Made by a program: the position numbers and the translations under genes. DNA of 64,000 nt from contig JADZCM010000027.1 of NCBI GenBank assembly GCA_020851555.1, forward strand, positions 1 to 64,000, in the 5' to 3' direction. The notes beneath the pieces were generated by a model. That model saw only the letters and a program-made list of their open reading frames with translations, was not told the origin of the DNA and did not search any database. This stretch comes from Bryobacterales bacterium (GTDB taxonomy: Bacteria > Acidobacteriota > Terriglobia > Bryobacterales > Bryobacteraceae). The first letter of the stretch is position 1; the number at the start of each line of letters is the position of its first letter. Below are positions 8,981 to 17,243 of the stretch, piece after piece.

Positions 8981-9852
8981 GAGCAGGCCGGCGCCTCCAC
9001 GTACTTGTCTCCCAACTGCGTGATCATCTGGTGGTGGAGCAGTTCGCTGTAATCGGGGCGTTCCCGGTCCACGAACTTACCCACGATAATGTCGTCCCGC
9101 ATGCCCAAGGCCACCTCGCTGGTGGGAGCGCCGTTGCGGACTTTGCTCTTCTCTTTGTAGTGGCGCATCGTATCGAGCCCCTCACCCAGCTTGTTGCGCC
9201 GCTCGTAAAGCGTGGGGCAGGGAGACAGCGTCTCGATGAAGCAGAAGCCCTTTTTCTTCAGGACCTCACTCATCGACCGCGTCATCTGGCGCACATGGAA
9301 CGCCGTCCAGCGAGCTACATAAACGGCTCCGGCGGCGTCGGCCAACTGCGGCAGGTTGAAGGAGGGCTCGTAGGCGCCGTAGGGCGACGTGGAAGTTGTG
9401 GCGGTCAGAGGCGTAGTCGGGCCGCTCTGCCCCCCCGTCATGGCGTAGATGAAATTGTTGACGCAGATGACCTTGATGTCGATGTTGCGCCGGGCGGCGT
9501 GAATCAGGTGATTCCCTCCGATGGCCGACAAGTCGCCATCTCCGGAATAAACCACTACCGTCAGGGATGGATTGGCCAGCTTAAGCCCCGTGGCGAAGGG
9601 AATCGCGCGGCCGTGGGTGGTGTGGAAAGAGTCCAGTTCGACGTAGCCGGCCACGCGGCCGGTACAGCCGATTCCGGAAACCACCACCACCTTGTCAAGG
9701 TCCATCCGGGTTTCGAGCAGCGCCCGGGCGAACGAGTTCACCGTGGTCCCGATCCCGCAGCCGGGACACCAGATGTGCGGAATCCGTTCCGTGCGGAGAA
9801 ACGGCTCGACGGGATTGGTCACCTCCTGGGGAAGTACTTCGAGTGTGCTCAT
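8971..9852 (-). CDS. korB: 2-oxoacid:ferredoxin oxidoreductase beta subunit (TPP-binding)
   Basis: Thiamine-pyrophosphate-binding beta subunit, 293 residues from ATG 9852. This start forms an ATGA overlap with the alpha-subunit stop; the longer reading frame begins inside alpha and its first 67 residues are an out-of-frame artefact. CPGCGIG (29-35) is the beta-subunit cysteine motif and SGDGD followed by NN is the TPP/Mg site. The conserved AIPFATGLKLANP block supports a KorB-type rather than a fused PFOR enzyme. It partners the alpha and gamma subunits and the small ferredoxin encoded in the same operon. Confidence 0.93.
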   Translation of the reverse strand: MSTLEVLPQEVTNPVEPFLRTERIPHIWCPGCGIGTTVNSFARALLETRMDLDKVVVVSGIGCTGRVAGYVELDSFHTTHGRAIPFATGLKLANPSLTVVVYSGDGDLSAIGGNHLIHAARRNIDIKVICVNNFIYAMTGGQSGPTTPLTATTSTSPYGAYEPSFNLPQLADAAGAVYVARWTAFHVRQMTRSMSEVLKKKGFCFIETLSPCPTLYERRNKLGEGLDTMRHYKEKSKVRNGAPTSEVALGMRDDIIVGKFVDRERPDYSELLHHQMITQLGDKYVEAPACSCG

Positions 9853-11030
9853 CGCGCGGCCTCCTCTATGACGTTCAGTATCGCTTCGGGGCGGTGTACC
9901 GTGCCGCCGGCGTGCGGCACGCCGTAGGTGCGCGCGGCGCCTCCCGCGGCGCGCTCCACCTCGTTCACGATCTGTCCCATGTTCAGTTCCGGAACCACGA
10001 AAGCCCTGATCCCCCGGGCCAGGGCGCGAATCTTGGCAGCCGGAAAAGGCCACACCGTTAAGAGGCGCAGCTTGCCGACCTTCAGGCCTTTCTCGCGCGC
10101 CAACTCGATGGCCTTCTGGGCCACCCGGGAGGTGATGCCGTAGGAGACCACGACCACGTCGGCCCCCTCGATGCCTTCCTCCTCAACCTGGACCAGTTCC
10201 TCGGCCGCCATGCGTATCTTGTTGACCAGCCGCCTCACCAGGCGGTCCTGAGTCTCCGGGTTCATGGCCGGGTAGCCGCGCTCATCGTGGGTGAGACCGG
10301 TAACGTGGAAGCGATAACCCTCCCCGGCATGAGCCATGGCGGGAACCAGGTCCTCGTCCGGTTCAAAGTTCAAATGCTCGCCGGGCGGCCTGACCGCATG
10401 CCGGCGCGGATAGATCCCGATCTGGTCGGCCGGGGGAATCACGACCTTCTCGGTCATGTGCCCCACGCACTCGTCCATCATGAACATGACCGGCGTGCGA
10501 AAACGCTCCGAGAGGTTGAAGGCGTGGATGGTAAGGTCGAAGCACTCCTGCGGGGAATTGGGGCAGAGCGCGATCATCTCATAGTCGCCGTGAGAGCCCC
10601 AGCGGGCCTGCATCATGTCGCCCTGCGCCGGGAGCGTGGGCAGGCCCGTCGAGGGGCCGCCCCGCTGCACGTTCACGAAAACGCAGGGCGTCTCGGTCAT
10701 CGCCGCGTAACCGATGTGCTCCATCATCAGGGAAAAACCTGGGCCGGAGGTCACGGTGAAGGCCTTGGCCCCGCCCCACACGGCGCCCAGCAGGGTAATG
10801 GAAGCCGCCAGTTCGTCCTCCATCTGGATGAAGGTGCCGCCCACTTTGGGGATGCGTAAGGCAAATCTCTCCACGACCTCCGTCGAGGGAGTAATCGGGT
10901 ACCCTGCGGCAAATCGCGCACCCGCGGCCAAAGCCCCTTCACAGCACGCATGGTCCCCGTCCAGGAAATGAGTTCCGGTGAGCACGCCCGCCGGGTCAGC
11001 GTGCTGCAACTGCCTTGTTGGGTTTTTCAT
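9849..11030 (-). CDS. korA: 2-oxoacid:ferredoxin oxidoreductase alpha subunit
   Basis: Alpha subunit (393 residues by the longest start) of the 2-oxoacid:ferredoxin oxidoreductase. AGYPITPSTEV and TSGPGFSLMMEHIGYAAMTE are the expected substrate/TPP-domain motifs. The ATG at 11030 lies inside the ferredoxin gene, a 35-base overlap. A GTG at 10985 would remove the overlap and still keep the whole conserved region, so the start is unsettled. It couples to beta through an ATGA overlap. Order on this strand is ferredoxin, alpha, beta, gamma. Confidence 0.92.
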   Translation of the reverse strand: MKNPTRQLQHADPAGVLTGTHFLDGDHACCEGALAAGARFAAGYPITPSTEVVERFALRIPKVGGTFIQMEDELAASITLLGAVWGGAKAFTVTSGPGFSLMMEHIGYAAMTETPCVFVNVQRGGPSTGLPTLPAQGDMMQARWGSHGDYEMIALCPNSPQECFDLTIHAFNLSERFRTPVMFMMDECVGHMTEKVVIPPADQIGIYPRRHAVRPPGEHLNFEPDEDLVPAMAHAGEGYRFHVTGLTHDERGYPAMNPETQDRLVRRLVNKIRMAAEELVQVEEEGIEGADVVVVSYGITSRVAQKAIELAREKGLKVGKLRLLTVWPFPAAKIRALARGIRAFVVPELNMGQIVNEVERAAGGAARTYGVPHAGGTVHRPEAILNVIEEAAR

Positions 11031-11244
11031 CAGTCACTTTCCAGCCGTAGATTGCGAAATCCGGACAATACATGCCGCACAGATCGCAACCGCTACATTT
11101 GTCGAGGGCTATGATCTCCGGTGGATGATACCCCTTCGAATTATAGGTGGAAGATAAGGCCAGAACTTTGGTCGGGCAGAACTCCACACAGAAGCCGCAA
11201 CCCTTGCACCGCTCGGCGACGATGGCGACGCGTCCCTTAGCCAT
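10996..11244 (-). CDS. korD: 2x[4Fe-4S] ferredoxin subunit of the oxidoreductase
   Basis: An 82-residue ferredoxin-type protein that carries electrons from the KorABC complex. Two four-cysteine clusters are visible: Cys13/16/19/23 in CKGCGFCVEFCP and Cys50/53/56/60 in CSGCDLCGMYCP. ATG 11244 is preferred over an in-frame ATG at 11292 because an AGAGGGGG ribosome site precedes it and the cluster spacing is then normal. It is the first gene of the operon. A separate delta-type ferredoxin subunit is typical of KorDABC enzymes. Confidence 0.88.
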   Translation of the reverse strand: MAKGRVAIVAERCKGCGFCVEFCPTKVLALSSTYNSKGYHPPEIIALDKCSGCDLCGMYCPDFAIYGWKVTDEKPNKAVAAR

Positions 11245-11385
11245 TCGCGGAATGTCCCCCTCTTTACGAGAATACAGCAAGCCGCCTGCCATTCGCCTCA
11301 GGTTCCACGCAGGCGGGAACTGCGTGGTTCAGTGTATCGCCGCGCCGCGCAAACCGACGAAGTACCCCAGCAGGTAGCGATTGCC

Positions 11386-13638
11386 ATGCCCGCATTGCGT
11401 TTGGTCCTTCTCATCGTCTGTTCCTCGTGCCTCCTGGCGGCCCAGATGACGGTGGCCACCGTCCGCATCGCCACCAACCCGCCGGGCCTGAAGGTGTCCG
11501 TGGATGGCGCGCCGTACTCCCAGACCACTACTATGTTCTGGACTGCCGGTTCCCCCCACGTGCTGGCCGCTGAAATCGACGAGTTGGACCGAACCCCCGG
11601 CGTGCGCTACACGTTCCATGGCTGGACCGACTCGAGCGGCCGGAATTACGGCGCCGCGCCCGCGATCAACGTGACCGCGGACCCTTCCGTCTGGCTCTAC
11701 ACCGCGGTCTTCCGGGCTGAGTACTTGCTGGAGTTGAGCTACTTCCGCTGCGACTACGCTTCGCCTTCCATGTGCGGCAGCATTCCCGGGACCGTGACCG
11801 TCAACGGCGCCTCCTTCTGGAAAGACACGGTCCTGTGGCTGACGGCCGGCAGCGAAGTGCATGTGACAGCCCAGCCAAACCCCGGCTACGCCTTCGCGGG
11901 CTGGGAGAACTACTTCGCGGACCCGCGTTCACCCCAGCAGGTTTTCACAATACGTTCCGCGTGGGTCCTCCAGCCGCGTTTCGTTCCGGCCGCCAGCTTC
12001 ACGGTGGCGAGCAGTCCTCCCGGACTTCAGGTGCGCGTGGACGGCGCACCCGTCCGCGCCCCACGGACGTTCCAGTGGGAACCCGGCGTGGAGCACGCCG
12101 TGGCGCCCGTCTCGCCTCAGCAGGATGAGGAGGGCCGCTACTGGTGGTTCGATTCCTGGAGCGACGGCGGCGACGCCGAGCATGCCGTCTACGGCCGGCC
12201 CGTTCAGGATGCGCAGACCGTCACGGCGCTCTACGTCCCGGCCACCGTCGTCACCGTGCTTACGGAACCTTTTGGATTGAAGGTGACCATCGACGGCAGT
12301 GACACCTGGCCTTCGCCGAACTTCATCTGGGGCGTGGGGTCCACCCACCAGTTGACGGCGCCGGCCGAGCAGACCGGCAAATCAGGCCGCCGTTACGCGT
12401 TCCGGGGCTGGTCGGACGGCGTTGAGAGCGCATCGCGTGAAATCGCGGCCGCGGAGGGACTGCGGCTGGCAGCGCGGTACGAACTTTTGGGCCGGCTTAC
12501 GGTGGACAGCACGCCGGCCGGGCAGACCATCCGGGTGGCGGGCCAGCCGTGCGTGACTCCCTGCACTCTCGACCGCGCGGCGGGGACCCAGATCGCGCTC
12601 GAGGCGCCGGCCTCGATTCCCGCCGGTGGCGCAACGCGGCTGGATTTCCGCTGGTGGGACGACCAGGCCCCCCGGGAGCGCGTCTGGACCTTCTCCACCG
12701 AAGCGCGTCGAGTGGCCGCGATCTATCAGATCATGCACCGCGTGGATGCGGCGGCTGACCCGGCCGAAGGCGCGGGGTTCCTTTTCGACCCGCCTTCGGA
12801 CGACGGTTATTATCCGGCGGGGACAAGGCTCCGGGTGGTTGCCGCGCCGCAACCCGGTTTCGCCTTCAAAGGCTGGCGAGGAGATCTGGACGGCGCCGGC
12901 GCCACGGAGTTCCTGGCGGTCACGCAGCCTCGCAGCGTGATCGCCGTGCTGGAAAGGGTGCCGTACGTAGCGCCGGCGGGGGTGCTGAACGCCGCCGGCG
13001 AGACTCCGGAACGGGCGGTCGCCGCCGGTTCCATAATCTCCATCTACGGCGCGCACCTGGCTCCGGACACCGTCACCGGACCCGCCAATCCGATGGCCCA
13101 GACACTGGCGGGTGTGACGGTTGAAGCAGGCGGCCGCCTGTTGCCGCTGCTGTTCGTCTCGCCCCAGCAGATCAACGCGCTGGTTCCCTCGGATTTCAAG
13201 GCCGGCACTTACAGCCTGAGCATACGCGCCACCGGGCAGCCCGCGGTATCGGCGGAGTTTCGCCTGGCCCGCAACGCTCCCGGCCTGTTCGCGCTCTTCC
13301 TCAGGACCGACGGGAGCCTGGTCCTGCCGGAGAACCCCGCGCGTCCGGGTGAGGTTCTGACCATGTTCGGCACGGGTTTCGGCCCCTTATTCCCGGCGCC
13401 TCTCGATGGCTTCCCCGTGCCGGAAGAGCCGGAGTTCCTCCCGGTGGACCCGGTGATTCTGCTCGCGGGCGATTCCCTTTTGCCCGCGCCGGCGGTGAAG
13501 GCGGCCGCCGGATTCAGCGGCCTGGCGGCCGTGACATTCCAGGCGCCGGACGCGCCGCCGGAAGCAGCCGTTCGGCTGAAAGTGAGAGTCAACGGGCACG
13601 AGAGCAACAGCGTGCCGCTTCCAGTCTCAGGGAGATAG
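11386..13638 (+). CDS. Exported PEGA-repeat protein with TIGR03437 (Soli_cterm) domain
   Basis: A 750-residue exported protein. ATG 11386 gives a clean signal peptide (MPALRLVLLIVCSSCLLAAQ). The body holds several repeats of a PEGA-like beta module, each with a core like TNPPGLKVSVDG or SSPPGLQVRVDG followed by a hydrophobic strand and a RYxFxGWSDG motif. The last ~230 residues are the TIGR03437 domain (GVLNAAG, ISIYGAHLAP, VSPQQINALVP, GTGFGP), which is abundant in Solibacter relatives and of unknown function. Probably a cell-surface or secreted binding protein. It converges on the S9 peptidase and their ends overlap by 12 bases. Confidence 0.85.
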   Translation: MPALRLVLLIVCSSCLLAAQMTVATVRIATNPPGLKVSVDGAPYSQTTTMFWTAGSPHVLAAEIDELDRTPGVRYTFHGWTDSSGRNYGAAPAINVTADPSVWLYTAVFRAEYLLELSYFRCDYASPSMCGSIPGTVTVNGASFWKDTVLWLTAGSEVHVTAQPNPGYAFAGWENYFADPRSPQQVFTIRSAWVLQPRFVPAASFTVASSPPGLQVRVDGAPVRAPRTFQWEPGVEHAVAPVSPQQDEEGRYWWFDSWSDGGDAEHAVYGRPVQDAQTVTALYVPATVVTVLTEPFGLKVTIDGSDTWPSPNFIWGVGSTHQLTAPAEQTGKSGRRYAFRGWSDGVESASREIAAAEGLRLAARYELLGRLTVDSTPAGQTIRVAGQPCVTPCTLDRAAGTQIALEAPASIPAGGATRLDFRWWDDQAPRERVWTFSTEARRVAAIYQIMHRVDAAADPAEGAGFLFDPPSDDGYYPAGTRLRVVAAPQPGFAFKGWRGDLDGAGATEFLAVTQPRSVIAVLERVPYVAPAGVLNAAGETPERAVAAGSIISIYGAHLAPDTVTGPANPMAQTLAGVTVEAGGRLLPLLFVSPQQINALVPSDFKAGTYSLSIRATGQPAVSAEFRLARNAPGLFALFLRTDGSLVLPENPARPGEVLTMFGTGFGPLFPAPLDGFPVPEEPEFLPVDPVILLAGDSLLPAPAVKAAAGFSGLAAVTFQAPDAPPEAAVRLKVRVNGHESNSVPLPVSGR

Positions 13639-15783
13639 GGCCCTCTCAAAGAAGGCCAGTATCGACTTCAGCATGTGCGCCCGCGCCTCGCCGGCGACGC
13701 CGTGGCCCTTCTGCGGGTAGATCATCATCTCGAACGGGCGTCCCGCGCGTTGGAGCGCATCCGCCATCCAGAGAGTGTTCTGGAAGAGCACGTTGTCGTC
13801 CTCGAGGTTGTGGATCAGCAGCAGCCCGGCTTTCAGATTCGCCGCGAAGTGCACCGGCGAACTGCGCCGGTAGCCCTCCTGGTTCTCGGATGGAAGGCCG
13901 AGGTATCGCTCGGTGTAGATGGTGTCATAGAGGCGCCAGTCGGTCACGGAGGCGCCCGCGACACCGGCGCGGAACAGGTCCGGGGCATGGAGCAGGCTAT
14001 AGAGTGTCATGAACCCGCCGTAGCTCCACCCGTATACCCCCAGCCGCGCCTCATCCACGAACCCCATCGAGAGGAGGTGGCGGATCCCGTCCTGCTGGTC
14101 CGCGAGTTCCTTCGCGCCGAACTCACGGTACAGCGCCGCCTCCCAGCGGTGGCCGCGCCCCGCGCTGCCGCGGTTGTCGGCCTGCCAGATCACAAAACCG
14201 CGGTGGGCCAGGGTCTGCTCCAGGCTCAGCCCCTGCCAGGTGTTGCGCACGTTCTGGGAATGCGGACCGCCGTAGACGAAGACCACGGCCGGGTATTTCC
14301 GGCCGGCCGCGAAACCCGCGGGACGGATCAGCCGGGCGTACAGCAGCGCGTTGTCGGAGGTCTTCACCGGAACGATCTCCACGGGCCGCAGGTCGTACTC
14401 CTCCTCCGCCCGCCGGTCTGCCTCCACAAACACCGCCCATTCGGCTCCGCTGATCTCGCGGACGGTCTGGCGCGGCGGTTGGGTCAGGCTCGAGAAGTTG
14501 TCCAGGAAGTAGCCGCAGTCCGGCGCCATGGAAACCGCGTGCGTGCCGGCGGCTTTGGTAACCTGATGCCGGACGCCGCCGCTCAGGCCCACGCGGTAGA
14601 GGTGGCGGTCCAGAGGGCTCGCCTCGGTAGAGACGTAGAAAGCATTTCCCCCGTCTTCGTCGACTCCGGCCAGGTCCGTCACTTCCCATTCGCCCGAGGT
14701 GAGGCGCGCCAACTGCTTGCCGTCAACGGAGTAACGGTACAGATGCCGGTAGCCGTCGCGCTCGCTCCCCCAGAGAAATTCGCCGCCGTTCTTGAGGAAT
14801 CGGAGGAAATCCCCGACGTTGACCCAGTGCTCATCCCGCTCCGAGAGCACCACGCGGGAGTGTCCCGTGGCCGCGTCCGCCCGCAGCAGGTCCAGACGGT
14901 TCTGGACCCGGTTCAGCCGCTGGACAAAGAGCGAGTCGCTCGCGGGATGCCAGTGGACACGCGCCAGCAGCCACTGCCGCGGGTCGCCCAGTTCCATCCA
15001 GCGCGTGTCGCCGCCGGAGACGGATACTATGCCCAAGCGCACCTCCGCGTTGGGCTCTCCTGCCTTGGGATAGCGCTGCGGTTCGTAGGCCGGCCTCAGC
15101 GGCAGAAGATCCGCATGGGGATAAAGGGGCTGCCGGCTGACGTCGAGCTGCAAGTAGGCGATGTGCCTGGAATCGGACGGCCACCAGTGCGCCGTTCCCA
15201 GATCCAGTTCCTCCGGATACACCCAGTCGAGACCGCCGTTCAACAGCGTGGCCGACCCGTCACGCGTGAGCCGCGTCACGGCGCGGGATTCGATCTCCAT
15301 CGAGTAGAGGTCGCCCGCTCTGCGGAAGGAAATCCGCCGCCCGTCCGGGCTGAGCTTGGGATCCTCCTCGTGCTCCGCCGTGGAGGTGAGAGGCGTCCAT
15401 TCACCGCTGGCGAGGCTGAAACGGAACAGGTCCCCGCCCGCCAGAATCAGCAGGCTCTCTCCATCCGGAAACCATTGCAGGGACTGTTCCTGAACCCTCC
15501 GGTTGCGCCAGCCGTACACGGGCTCCGGTTTGACCGGCGTGGCCGCGGCGTCGAGCGTGGCCAGCGAAACCAGGTTCCGGCTGGTCTTGCCCGCCACGTC
15601 GTATAGACGAACGGTCCGGTCCTGCTGGTAGGCGAACCGCCGCCCGTCGGGCGACCACGTTATTTCAGACGGCGCGCCGGCCGCGCCGCGCGTCAGATCG
15701 TCCACGGTGACGGGCTTCTTCTGAGCCGCCGCGCCAGGAGCCAACCACACAAGCAAGACGCACAGGAAGCATCGCAGGAGCAT
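13627..15783 (-). CDS. S9 family serine peptidase (DPP IV-like), exported
   Basis: A 718-residue prolyl-oligopeptidase-family peptidase of the dipeptidyl-peptidase IV type. ATG 15783 gives a signal peptide ending near GAAAQ; the upstream in-frame ATG lies inside the divergent gene. An N-terminal beta-propeller (WSPDGRRFAY, LSPDGRRISF repeats) precedes the alpha/beta-hydrolase domain. The catalytic triad is Ser587 in GWSYGGF, Asp662 or Asp663 in LEDDNV and His694 in QKGHG. It probably cleaves Xaa-Pro dipeptides from peptides in the periplasm. Its start codon is 27 bases from that of the divergent ribonuclease gene. Confidence 0.92.
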   Translation of the reverse strand: MLLRCFLCVLLVWLAPGAAAQKKPVTVDDLTRGAAGAPSEITWSPDGRRFAYQQDRTVRLYDVAGKTSRNLVSLATLDAAATPVKPEPVYGWRNRRVQEQSLQWFPDGESLLILAGGDLFRFSLASGEWTPLTSTAEHEEDPKLSPDGRRISFRRAGDLYSMEIESRAVTRLTRDGSATLLNGGLDWVYPEELDLGTAHWWPSDSRHIAYLQLDVSRQPLYPHADLLPLRPAYEPQRYPKAGEPNAEVRLGIVSVSGGDTRWMELGDPRQWLLARVHWHPASDSLFVQRLNRVQNRLDLLRADAATGHSRVVLSERDEHWVNVGDFLRFLKNGGEFLWGSERDGYRHLYRYSVDGKQLARLTSGEWEVTDLAGVDEDGGNAFYVSTEASPLDRHLYRVGLSGGVRHQVTKAAGTHAVSMAPDCGYFLDNFSSLTQPPRQTVREISGAEWAVFVEADRRAEEEYDLRPVEIVPVKTSDNALLYARLIRPAGFAAGRKYPAVVFVYGGPHSQNVRNTWQGLSLEQTLAHRGFVIWQADNRGSAGRGHRWEAALYREFGAKELADQQDGIRHLLSMGFVDEARLGVYGWSYGGFMTLYSLLHAPDLFRAGVAGASVTDWRLYDTIYTERYLGLPSENQEGYRRSSPVHFAANLKAGLLLIHNLEDDNVLFQNTLWMADALQRAGRPFEMMIYPQKGHGVAGEARAHMLKSILAFFERALSP

Positions 15784-15792
15784 CGCTTTGTG

Positions 15793-15802
15793 ATTGTACA
15801 CT
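15793..15802. promoter_or_regulatory. Overlapping back-to-back -10 elements
   Basis: Between the divergent start codons (27 bases, 15784-15810) lie TACAAT on the minus strand (15798-15793) and TACACT followed by GG on the plus strand (15797-15802). Each is 8-9 bases from its start codon, so both transcripts should be leaderless or nearly so. There is no room for two ordinary ribosome sites. Confidence 0.6.
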
Positions 15803-15810
15803 GGTGACTT

Positions 15811-17226
15811 ATGAGGATTACCTTCTGGGGGGCCGCGCGCACCGTGACGGGGTCCATGCACGAGGTGGCGGTCAACGGCAACCGCTACCTCCTGGACTGC
15901 GGCCTATACCAAGGCCGCCGTGGCGAGGCAAATCAGCGGAACACGGAATTCCCTTTCCCGCCCTCTTCGGTAAGCGGTCTGATTCTCTCCCACGCGCACA
16001 TCGACCACAGCGGGAACCTGCCAACCCTGGTTCGCAAGGGTTACTCCGGACCCGTGTACGCGACGCCGGCCACCAGCGATCTGTGCGACGTTATGCTGCG
16101 GGATTCGGCCTACCTGCAAGAGAAGGACGCCGCCTACCTCAACAAGCGGCGCAGCCGGCGCAGGGCGCTCAAAGCCGAGGAAGACGGCGGCGAGGTGGAG
16201 CCGCTCTACACGGCCGCGGACGCCGAGGACGCCATCCGGCTCTTCCAGCCGGTGCCCACGCACTCGCCCAAGATCCTCGACGCGGTCCTGAGCTACGAGG
16301 CCTATGACGCGGGGCACATCCTGGGGTCGACCTCGATTCTGCTGCACTACCACCGGGACGGGCGGCGCATCCGCATAATCTACTCCGGGGACGTAGGGCG
16401 TCCGAACCAGGCGATCGTGCGCGATCCGGAGCCGCTGCCGCCGGCCGACTACCTGATCATGGAGAGCACTTACGGAGACCGGCTGCACAAGGAAGAGGGC
16501 GCGGTCGCCGACAAGCTGGCGACCATCGTCAACCGCACCTTCCAGCGGGGCGGCAAGCTCATTGTCCCCGCTTTCGCGGTGGGCCGGACGCAGCAGCTCA
16601 TTGTTCTCCTGCATGAACTGGTGGGAGAGAAGCGAATCCCGGCGGCGCCGGTCTTTGTGGACAGCCCGCTGGCCATCGACGCCACCAAGGTGTTTCGCAA
16701 GCACACCGAGTGCTACGACGCCGGGACGCGGGAGTACCTGCTGGAGGGCAAGGATCCGTTCGGTTTCCGGAATCTCCGCTACGTGCAGGAGGCGGCCGAG
16801 TCGAAGGCCCTCAACGACCTGCGCGGACCGTTCATCATCATCTCGGCGTCGGGCATGTGCGAAGCAGGCCGCATTCTGCACCACCTGAAGAACAACATCG
16901 AAGACCCCCGCAACACCGTCCTGGTCACCGGATTCATGGCCGAGAACACGCTGGGCCGCAAGATCGTCGAGAAGATGGCGGAGGTGCCGATCTTCGGCGA
17001 GCCGGTCCGGCTGCGGGCGGAGGTCGCCAAACTCAACGAACTGAGCGGGCACGCCGACCAGCGGGAACTGGTCAACTGGGTACGGCCCATGGCCAGGAGC
17101 CTCAAGAAGATCTTCCTGGTGCACGGCGAACCGGCGCAGTCGGCCGCTCTGGCGGCGATCCTCAAAGCCGAATACCGCGTCGAGGTGGTGGCGCCGGAGC
17201 GGGGAGAGAGCTTCGAAATCCAGTGA
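15811..17226 (+). CDS. MBL-fold beta-CASP RNA-processing exonuclease
   Basis: A 471-residue metallo-beta-lactamase-fold protein of the beta-CASP/RMMBL group, which includes RNase J-like and CPSF-73-like nucleases. The metal motif HAHIDH is at 61-66, with further ligands in GHILGS and YSGDVG. The beta-CASP insertion shows GRTQQLIVLLHEL and ISASGMCEAGRILHHL, and the C-terminal RMMBL part has LSGHAD and VHGEP. It acts in the cytoplasm, probably on RNA 3' ends or in turnover; substrate specificity is inferred from family only. The ATG follows the -10 element by eight bases. Confidence 0.9.
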   Translation: MRITFWGAARTVTGSMHEVAVNGNRYLLDCGLYQGRRGEANQRNTEFPFPPSSVSGLILSHAHIDHSGNLPTLVRKGYSGPVYATPATSDLCDVMLRDSAYLQEKDAAYLNKRRSRRRALKAEEDGGEVEPLYTAADAEDAIRLFQPVPTHSPKILDAVLSYEAYDAGHILGSTSILLHYHRDGRRIRIIYSGDVGRPNQAIVRDPEPLPPADYLIMESTYGDRLHKEEGAVADKLATIVNRTFQRGGKLIVPAFAVGRTQQLIVLLHELVGEKRIPAAPVFVDSPLAIDATKVFRKHTECYDAGTREYLLEGKDPFGFRNLRYVQEAAESKALNDLRGPFIIISASGMCEAGRILHHLKNNIEDPRNTVLVTGFMAENTLGRKIVEKMAEVPIFGEPVRLRAEVAKLNELSGHADQRELVNWVRPMARSLKKIFLVHGEPAQSAALAAILKAEYRVEVVAPERGESFEIQ

Positions 17227-17243
17227 CCAACCGGAGGTTTCCG

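Noticed and set aside
13675..15606. 643-residue plus-strand open frame
   Set aside because: Antisense shadow of the S9 peptidase gene.
16710..17243. Long N-terminal extension of the rhamnosidase
   Set aside because: Overlaps the ribonuclease gene in another frame; a ribosome site and signal peptide mark ATG 17244.
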